From positions 248,001 through 312,000 of the forward strand of contig NZ_RXLO01000004.1 in NCBI RefSeq assembly GCF_003958645.1: a stretch of DNA of 64,000 bases, given 5' to 3'. This document shows positions 58,767 through 64,000 of the stretch, piece by piece; within the stretch, counting starts at the first letter, position 1; the number at the start of each line of letters is the position of its first letter. The notes below the pieces were generated by a model. It made no database searches, was not told the DNA's origin, and worked only from the letters and a program-made list of their open reading frames with translations. Position numbers and translations under genes: made by a program. Source of the stretch: Chitinophaga rhizosphaerae. GTDB taxonomy: Bacteria > Bacteroidota > Bacteroidia > Chitinophagales > Chitinophagaceae.

Positions 58767-60047
58767 TTAGTAGTGGCACTTCTGGCACTCGGTACCGCCC
58801 AGCATTTCTACGGTCACACTGTCAACTTTACCCGCTTTCACGTCGTTGTGCAGCTTTTCGAAGATGCTGTAGTAGTTGTTCTCGGCAAACTGCACTTTGG
58901 TGGTACGGTGGCAGTTAACGCACCAGCCCATAGACAGGTCGGCGAACTGCTTCACTTCGTCCATCTCCTGGATATTGCCGTGGCAGGTCTGGCACTGTAC
59001 CTTGCCTGCGTTCACGTGCTGGGAGTGGTTGAAGTAAACGTGGTCGGGCAGGCTGTGGATTTTCTTCCATTCGATAGGCTGGCCCGGTTTGGTGTAGCGG
59101 CCGGCGTCCTTGTCCCAACCCACGTGATCGAACAGTTTCTGGATCTCGGCCGTACCGTTCACTTTCTTGCCTTCAGCTGTGTAAAGGTCAGCACCGGTGT
59201 ATTCGGTAATGGCCTTGTGGCAGTTCATACACACGTTCTCCGAAGGGATCATGGCATGCTTGCTCTTTTCAGCGGAAGAGTGGCAGTAAAGGCAGTTGAT
59301 CTGATTGATACCCGCGTGCACCTTGTGAGAGTAGAAGATGGGTTGCTCCGGCATGTAACCGTCCTGGCGACCCAGGCCGATAGCGCCCTGGATGGTATAG
59401 TAACCGCCGACGATGAAGAGCAATACGATGCAAAGGGCGATGTAGACTTTGTTTTTGTAGAAGGGAACAGGTTCTGCGGTAGCATGGCCCTCTTTTTCGG
59501 ATGCCAGCTTGTTCAGGTTGCTGTTGATCTGCATGAGGATCACCGCTACGATCGCGAGGATCAGGGTGATGATGCCGAACAGCAGGCTGTTGTTGCCGGA
59601 ATCCTTCTCTCCTCCTGCAGCAGCCGTTCCAGGACCGCCAGCTCCCTTATCGCCGCCAACCGGTTTCGACTCTTCCTGCGCCACGTAAGCGAGGATGTTA
59701 TCGATGTCCGCATCGGTGAGGGCCGGGAAGGCCGTCATCGGAAGCTTGTTATAAGAGTTGAAAAGCTCAACGGCATACTTGTCGCCGGACGCGATTACAG
59801 CAGCGGAATTGCGGATCCACTTGTGAAGCAGCGCCTTATCGGCCCACCTGCTTTCAACACCTGCGAGCGCAGGGCCTGTCAGTTTTTTGTGCACATTGTG
59901 ACAGGAAGCACAATTCTGCTGAAATAGCGTCTTACCTGCACCAGGATCTGCTGCCCGCGCGATGGAGAAGGAACTAACCAGCCCCGCGCATAGGATAAGA
60001 ACACTCACAAATTGCTTACGCAAACGAATGGAAACACGACGATACAC
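58767..60047 (-). CDS. actA: Alternative Complex III multihaem cytochrome c ActA with extra N-terminal haem
   Basis: The 426-aa precursor starts at GTG 60047 and has a signal peptide (VLILCAGLVSSFSIARA). Six CxxCH sites are present: CASCH in an N-terminal mono-haem cytochrome c domain (about 35-120), a membrane helix, then CLYCH, CMNCH, CQTCH, CVNCH and CQKCH at the C-terminus. ActA of Rhodothermus is penta-haem, so this one carries a fused mono-haem domain, as in many Bacteroidetes. First gene of the respiratory operon. Confidence 0.93.
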   Translation of the reverse strand: MYRRVSIRLRKQFVSVLILCAGLVSSFSIARAADPGAGKTLFQQNCASCHNVHKKLTGPALAGVESRWADKALLHKWIRNSAAVIASGDKYAVELFNSYNKLPMTAFPALTDADIDNILAYVAQEESKPVGGDKGAGGPGTAAAGGEKDSGNNSLLFGIITLILAIVAVILMQINSNLNKLASEKEGHATAEPVPFYKNKVYIALCIVLLFIVGGYYTIQGAIGLGRQDGYMPEQPIFYSHKVHAGINQINCLYCHSSAEKSKHAMIPSENVCMNCHKAITEYTGADLYTAEGKKVNGTAEIQKLFDHVGWDKDAGRYTKPGQPIEWKKIHSLPDHVYFNHSQHVNAGKVQCQTCHGNIQEMDEVKQFADLSMGWCVNCHRTTKVQFAENNYYSIFEKLHNDVKAGKVDSVTVEMLGGTECQKCHY

Positions 60048-60093
60048 AGCCTATTTAGTTTAGATTTGACCTAAGGTTTCTTAAAAGTGCCAG

Positions 60094-60130
60094 CAAAAAT
60101 AAGACAGAATGTTGACAATTTACCAACAAA
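60094..60130 (-). promoter_or_regulatory. Candidate promoter of the act-cox operon
   Basis: On the minus strand TATTTTTG (60094-60101) is a full -7 match. TTG/TTTG (60124-60130) lies 22-25 bp upstream, slightly long. Transcription would begin near 60087, giving a leader of about 40 nt before the ActA GTG. Confidence 0.45.
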
Positions 60131-60545
60131 CGAAAAAAAATTGTCCTTGTTTTGCAAGCTGTTTTTATATAACATCCGCGAAAGATGATTCCGCTGAAAT
60201 TATCCACTGTGGCTGATTTCGGCTCTCCCTCCCCCCCCTGGCGCATACACGCCGGGCACAATACCTGATAAAAATCATATTTACCATCTACGGAGATTCT
60301 GCCGGTTGCAGTGATACTTTTTTTGCTTGGAGTTTTCAACCAGACTGTCGGATAGTGCCTCCCGGAAAGTTGTTCCAGACCGGATATGTGATACTTCAAC
60401 CTACAACAAGATACGTATATAGTTGGTTGCATGGCCATGATTTTGCGCATTCCCGACACCTGATTTACATCAGTATCCACCCTCCATGGCCCGGGCTTCT
60501 CCTAAATTTATGGAAATTTACCGTTACCGGAAATGGTTATCTGCC
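60131..60545. other. Non-coding gap between actA and purN
   Basis: I see no supported gene here. The minus-strand reading frame that covers it has no recognisable domain and would overlap the act promoter. No repeat or RNA motif stands out. Confidence 0.4.
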
Positions 60546-60553
60546 TATTTTTG
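60546..60553 (+). promoter_or_regulatory. -7 element TATTTTTG of purN
   Basis: A full match to TAnnTTTG. It lies downstream of the first in-frame ATG (60533), so the transcript should start near 60559 and use the TTG at 60575. Confidence 0.5.
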
Positions 60554-60574
60554 CACCTTAATTCATATACAAGC

Positions 60575-61138
60575 TTGAAAAACATCGCCATTTTCGCCTC
60601 CGGCGCCGGCTCAAACGCCCGGAAAATCATCGATCACCTGAAAGGCAACCCCGCCATCCGCGTGGCCGCCATCGTAACCAACAAACCGGACGCCGGGGTC
60701 CTCCTTATCGCCGAATCCGAAAACATCCCTTCTTATATTATAGATAAGGAAGCATTCCTCCGGGGAGATTATTATGTTAAATTGATGCAGGAACTGGAAA
60801 TCGACCTCATCGTCCTCGCCGGCTTCCTCTGGAAAGTGCCCGCCAACCTCGTCCAGGCATTCCCCGACAAAATCATTAACATCCACCCCGCGCTCCTCCC
60901 CAAATACGGCGGCAAAGGCATGTACGGCCACTTCGTCCACGAAGCCGTCATCGCCGCAGGCGAACCCGAATCCGGCATCACCATCCACTTCGTCAACGAA
61001 AAATACGACGACGGCGCCACCATCCTCCAGGAAAAATGCACCATCACACCAGCCGATACACCCGAAAGCCTCGCTAAAAAAGTACAGGCGCTCGAACATA
61101 AATGGTTCCCCGTTATTGTGGAACGATTATTGACCTGA
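60575..61138 (+). CDS. purN: Phosphoribosylglycinamide formyltransferase
   Basis: PurN transfers a formyl group to GAR in purine synthesis. From TTG 60575 it is 187 aa, beginning LKNIAIFASGAGSNARKII with the phosphate-binding loop. The catalytic region is KIINIHPALLPKYGGKG (Asn/His), with the conserved Asp in VNEKYDDGATI. The longer ATG start at 60533 would add 14 non-homologous residues and lies upstream of the promoter's -7 element, so TTG is chosen. Confidence 0.93.
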   Translation: MKNIAIFASGAGSNARKIIDHLKGNPAIRVAAIVTNKPDAGVLLIAESENIPSYIIDKEAFLRGDYYVKLMQELEIDLIVLAGFLWKVPANLVQAFPDKIINIHPALLPKYGGKGMYGHFVHEAVIAAGEPESGITIHFVNEKYDDGATILQEKCTITPADTPESLAKKVQALEHKWFPVIVERLLT

Positions 61139-61189
61139 TTCCCAAAGGCGGGCGTCACCACCCGCCTCCCCCTACAACCCGGCAGCCAT

Positions 61190-61843
61190 ATGAATAGGAT
61201 CCTTATCATCATCCTCCTCGCAGCAGCAGCACAAACCGCCCTGGCGCAGGACCCTCCCTTTCGCAAACGGACCTTCATCAAGGTAAACCCCACCACCATC
61301 ATCAATGAGTTGGACCTCTACCTCGAACAGGACCTCTCCGAAACCCTGAGCCTCGAGCTCGGCGTTTCAGGTATTTACACCGATTACCCGGACTACGTCT
61401 TCTTCAAAAGGATCAATATCGGGAAAGAAAATCCCGGCATCTCCACCGAACAATTCGTGGAAGGCCGCGGCATCGGCTTCAGGGCCGGCCTCAAATGGTA
61501 CCTCGTCCGCCGGAACACCGCCATCCGCATGGCCGGCACCTATTTCGAACCCGTCCTCCTCTATAAAAAGGTATTCTATCCAAATGAAAAGGTCACGCTT
61601 AACAGCGCGACCTTTGAAAATTCTGCGGATAAAAACGTATACGGCCTCCAGCTCCTGCTTGGCCGCCAGATGCACCGCGGCAAATTCATCCTCGATCCTT
61701 ACCTCGGCGTGGGCGTTCGCGGGAAAGTATACACCGCCACCACCCACCGCCTCGAAGGCGGCGCCGTAATCCCCCGGACAGACGAAGCCAAGAAATTCCT
61801 CCCCAGCCTCCACCTCGGTATCAAAGTCGGCCTCGCCCTCTGA
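61190..61843 (+). CDS. Hypothetical outer-membrane beta-barrel protein
   Basis: The 217-aa precursor has a signal peptide (LIIILLAAAAQTALA-Q). The mature chain has alternating strands typical of small porin-like barrels (FIKVNPTTIINELDLYLEQ, GFRAGLKWYLVRRN, FILDPYLGVGVRGKVY) and ends in HLGIKVGLAL. Function unknown. It lies 51 bp after purN, and its stop abuts the stop of the convergent TonB receptor gene (61843/61844). Confidence 0.7.
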   Translation: MNRILIIILLAAAAQTALAQDPPFRKRTFIKVNPTTIINELDLYLEQDLSETLSLELGVSGIYTDYPDYVFFKRINIGKENPGISTEQFVEGRGIGFRAGLKWYLVRRNTAIRMAGTYFEPVLLYKKVFYPNEKVTLNSATFENSADKNVYGLQLLLGRQMHRGKFILDPYLGVGVRGKVYTATTHRLEGGAVIPRTDEAKKFLPSLHLGIKVGLAL

Positions 61844-64000
61844 TCATTGCCGCGTGAACCGGACCCCCAGGAATCCACGGATCCCCTGGTTTGGCGCAAA
61901 TACGTATGCGGGGTCGAAAGTCAGGTTATAAGGATCAACGCTTCCGTCGGCATTATAACCCGGCCGCTTGTCGAAGGGGTCATGCGCATGCGCGATGCTG
62001 TTCTTCGGCGGCAGGAAATTCAGCAGATTCTTCACCCCTCCATAAATCTCCCACTCCTTCCCCAACTTCTTCGTCAACTGTACATTCTGTATGCTCCACA
62101 CAGGCGATTCGGCCGGCCGCGGATCGTTCGGTTGCACGGGCAGCAACATCGGTCCATATATATTACCGGTATAATCTACCGTGAGCCCCGCTTTCCTGAA
62201 CGCATAACTCACCGTCCAAGTCCCCGTAAAACGCTCCGTGAGCATGGGCCTCGTTTTCACCCCGCGATCCTTCTCGTACACGTCCATCACCGTTGCCCCG
62301 GCCATGATCTTCAACGGGAAAGCGAACGCCAGGTCGGCATTGAGGCTGAACCCCTCAGACACCGCATACCCGTTCAAATTGTCATATAATATGGAGTCGG
62401 GCCGGGAATAGTCGGGCATGATGCGGTTCGAGAAATGCGTGTAGAAAGCTGTTGCATCCAGCCCCAAAAAGGCGTTCCCCAACGGTATTTTCTTCGTGTA
62501 GTTCAAATTGACGTTCCAGCTCCGCTCAGGTTTCAGCTCCGACTGGATCACCACCTCGCGGGCGCCGCTCAACGCGGCATGGTCTTCCGTGAACACAGAC
62601 ACTACCCTGTAGCCCGTTCCCGCGTTCAGCCGGAAAACGTTCCGGTAATTGGGCGACCATTTATACGCGAGGCGGGGCGTAACGATATTGCCGTGAAGGG
62701 AATTATAATCGTACCGCATCCCCAGCAGCAGGTTGTGCGCCGTGGCGAGCTTGATCTCGTCCTGCACGAACACGCCGGGCAGGAACGTCCGCTGGGGCTT
62801 GTTGCCTTCCTTTTCCGTGGTAGCTACCGTATTGTCGTCATAAAACGTGTACCGGAACGGCAAACCCGCCAACAGCTTATGTTTCCCTATTTCCTTGTCC
62901 CAGGTCAGCTGCGCGAACGCGATAGACTGCTTCGCGAGGAACCATGTGGTACCGTACACGGAATTCTGGTTATGGTAGTTGAACGAGCCCTGCAGCATAA
63001 GGCGCGGCTGCGTCGGCAGCTGGTATTGCCCCAACACTTCAACGCGACTGGTATATATACTCTCGCCGTACACACTGTCCGTTCCGCGCCAGCGTTTTTC
63101 CCACTGGGTTTGTCCGCCCCAGCGGTCTTCGTAAAAATATCTCGCCGCCAGCGAAGCCACGCGGTCGTTTTTCCGCGTGAAGCTCCATTTATTGAAAATA
63201 CTGATCCGGTGTTGCTGGGTAACGTCGGTGAAGCCGTCGCCGTTATGGTCTGCGGGGTCCTGGTAGTTGAAGTAGTTCAGCCCCAGGAGCGACTTTGCCC
63301 GCGATCCGGCCTTAAACCGCCAGCCCATGTCCACGTTGTATTCCTTCCAGGACGTGGCCATCACGTCGGCCGAAAGTACCGGTGCCGTGGCGGGCGATTT
63401 GGTGATAATGTTGATCAATCCCGCCACTGCTTCGGAACCATACAGCGTCGAGGCCGGGCCCTTTACCACTTCCACGCGTTCCACGAGGCTGTTCGGGATG
63501 CCGGACAGGCCGTATACGGTAGACAGGGCGCTGACGATGGGCATCCCGTCGATCATGACCATGGTGTATGGTCCTTCGAGGCCGTTGATGTGGATATCGC
63601 CCGTGTTGCAGACGTTGCAGTTCAGCTGCGGTCGCACGCCGTTAACGTTCTGGAGCGCGTCGAAAATGCTGGGTGTGGGATTCTTCCGGAAGAAGATGGG
63701 GGAATAGACTTCCACCGGCACCGGGCTTTCCATTTTGGTTACCGGCCGGAGGGTGCCGCTGACCACTACTTCGCCGAGATTGCTCGCAGAAGGTTCCAGC
63801 CTGATCAGCACGCTGGTGGTGCCTGTGGCCTTGATGGTGACCGTCTGTTTGTAAGTGAGGTACCCTACCGCGCTCACCTGGAGCTCATGTTTGCCCGCAG
63901 GAACGTTGGGGATGATGAACTGGCCGGTTTCGTCGGTCACGACGCCGGTTTTGATATCTTTAAATCCGACGGTAGCGAAGGGGATGGGTGCTTCACCTGC
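61844..64000 (-). CDS. TonB-dependent receptor, 5' end outside the window
   Basis: About 718 residues are present and the frame stays open at the window edge. The N-terminal part is a carboxypeptidase-regulatory-like domain (TDETGQFIIPNVPAGKHELQVSAVGYLTY). A plug domain follows: FFRKNPTPSIFDALQNVNGV, a Cys pair in LNCNVCNTGDIHING, then LYGSEAVAGLINIITK. The 22-strand barrel ends in GIRGFLGVRFTRQ. It imports a ligand using TonB energy. The ligand is unknown; the nearby oxidase cluster makes haem or copper possible, but this is a guess. Confidence 0.92.
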   Translation of the reverse strand, partial: AGEAPIPFATVGFKDIKTGVVTDETGQFIIPNVPAGKHELQVSAVGYLTYKQTVTIKATGTTSVLIRLEPSASNLGEVVVSGTLRPVTKMESPVPVEVYSPIFFRKNPTPSIFDALQNVNGVRPQLNCNVCNTGDIHINGLEGPYTMVMIDGMPIVSALSTVYGLSGIPNSLVERVEVVKGPASTLYGSEAVAGLINIITKSPATAPVLSADVMATSWKEYNVDMGWRFKAGSRAKSLLGLNYFNYQDPADHNGDGFTDVTQQHRISIFNKWSFTRKNDRVASLAARYFYEDRWGGQTQWEKRWRGTDSVYGESIYTSRVEVLGQYQLPTQPRLMLQGSFNYHNQNSVYGTTWFLAKQSIAFAQLTWDKEIGKHKLLAGLPFRYTFYDDNTVATTEKEGNKPQRTFLPGVFVQDEIKLATAHNLLLGMRYDYNSLHGNIVTPRLAYKWSPNYRNVFRLNAGTGYRVVSVFTEDHAALSGAREVVIQSELKPERSWNVNLNYTKKIPLGNAFLGLDATAFYTHFSNRIMPDYSRPDSILYDNLNGYAVSEGFSLNADLAFAFPLKIMAGATVMDVYEKDRGVKTRPMLTERFTGTWTVSYAFRKAGLTVDYTGNIYGPMLLPVQPNDPRPAESPVWSIQNVQLTKKLGKEWEIYGGVKNLLNFLPPKNSIAHAHDPFDKRPGYNADGSVDPYNLTFDPAYVFAPNQGIRGFLGVRFTRQ

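Noticed and set aside
60055..60480. Minus-strand 141-codon frame upstream of actA
   Set aside because: It covers the act promoter region, has no recognisable domain and no plausible start context.
1..64000. CRISPR arrays, insertion sequences, prophage genes or toxin-antitoxin pairs
   Set aside because: No regularly spaced repeats with unique spacers, no transposase or integrase frames, and no recognisable toxin-antitoxin pair were found on either strand.

Overview
The window comes from a Bacteroidota genome, most likely Chitinophagaceae (Chitinophaga or a close relative). The reasons are promoters of the Bacteroidetes type (-33 TTTG / -7 TAnnTTTG) before many genes, family-specific proteins (IPExxxVDY, DUF5522, TIGR02757, PepSY-like DUF2874, DUF4197), a Rho with a long acidic insert, a TonB-dependent receptor with an N-terminal carboxypeptidase-like domain, and an Alternative Complex III / caa3-type oxidase operon. 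The DNA is moderately GC-rich and densely coding. No IS element, prophage or CRISPR array was seen.

Layout. 1-2.1 kb: the tail of an SDR gene, tryptophan 2,3-dioxygenase, an Lrp/AsnC regulator, and an independently transcribed tRNA-Leu-like RNA with an abnormal anticodon loop and a very long variable region. 2.2-7.05 kb: a plus-strand run of trmB, DUF5522, an MGMT-like ATL protein, IPExxxVDY, pterin-4a-carbinolamine dehydratase, and a 7TM sensor kinase with its LytTR response regulator. 7-21 kb: mostly single genes, including a chromate-type transporter, a 2OG-Fe(II) oxygenase, ExbD, AsnS, Rho, small lipoproteins, an outer-membrane barrel, TetR, a deoxyhypusine-synthase-like protein and AcpH. 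21.5-33.5 kb: trans-sulfuration enzyme, TIGR02757, sterol-desaturase-like hydroxylase, a beta-lactamase-fold/deacetylase fusion, an FAH-family hydrolase with a flavin reductase, UspA, LysS and DoxX. 33.7-44 kb: DPP4-type peptidase, CsaA, aldo/keto reductase, a coaX-OM protein-lptC cluster, MeaB, an SMR exporter and MarR. 44-60 kb: one long minus-strand respiratory cluster, actABCDEF-coxBA-ctaB-coxC-coxC-coxD-sco-DUF420, encoding quinol oxidation by Alternative Complex III and a cytochrome oxidase with its assembly factors. 60.5-64 kb: purN, a barrel protein and a 5'-truncated TonB receptor.

The most striking signal is not a gene. Four intergenic copies (about 21.2-21.4, 35.98-36.12, 36.26-36.40 and 36.86-37.0 kb), plus a decayed fifth (about 33.48-33.58 kb), share one architecture on the minus strand. 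Each has two LytTR-like direct repeats exactly 21 bp apart, a TAnnTTTG-like -7 element at a fixed distance with little or no -33 element, a nearly invariant leader containing TTTTTCATAGGATATGGT, and then a hairpin with a TTCT loop and a T-tract that forms a Rho-independent terminator. They look like a multicopy family of roughly 60-nt transcripts controlled by a LytTR regulator, comparable in logic to the CiaR-controlled csRNAs of streptococci. The LytTR system at 4.2-7.05 kb is one candidate regulator. I do not recognise this family from known RNA classes.
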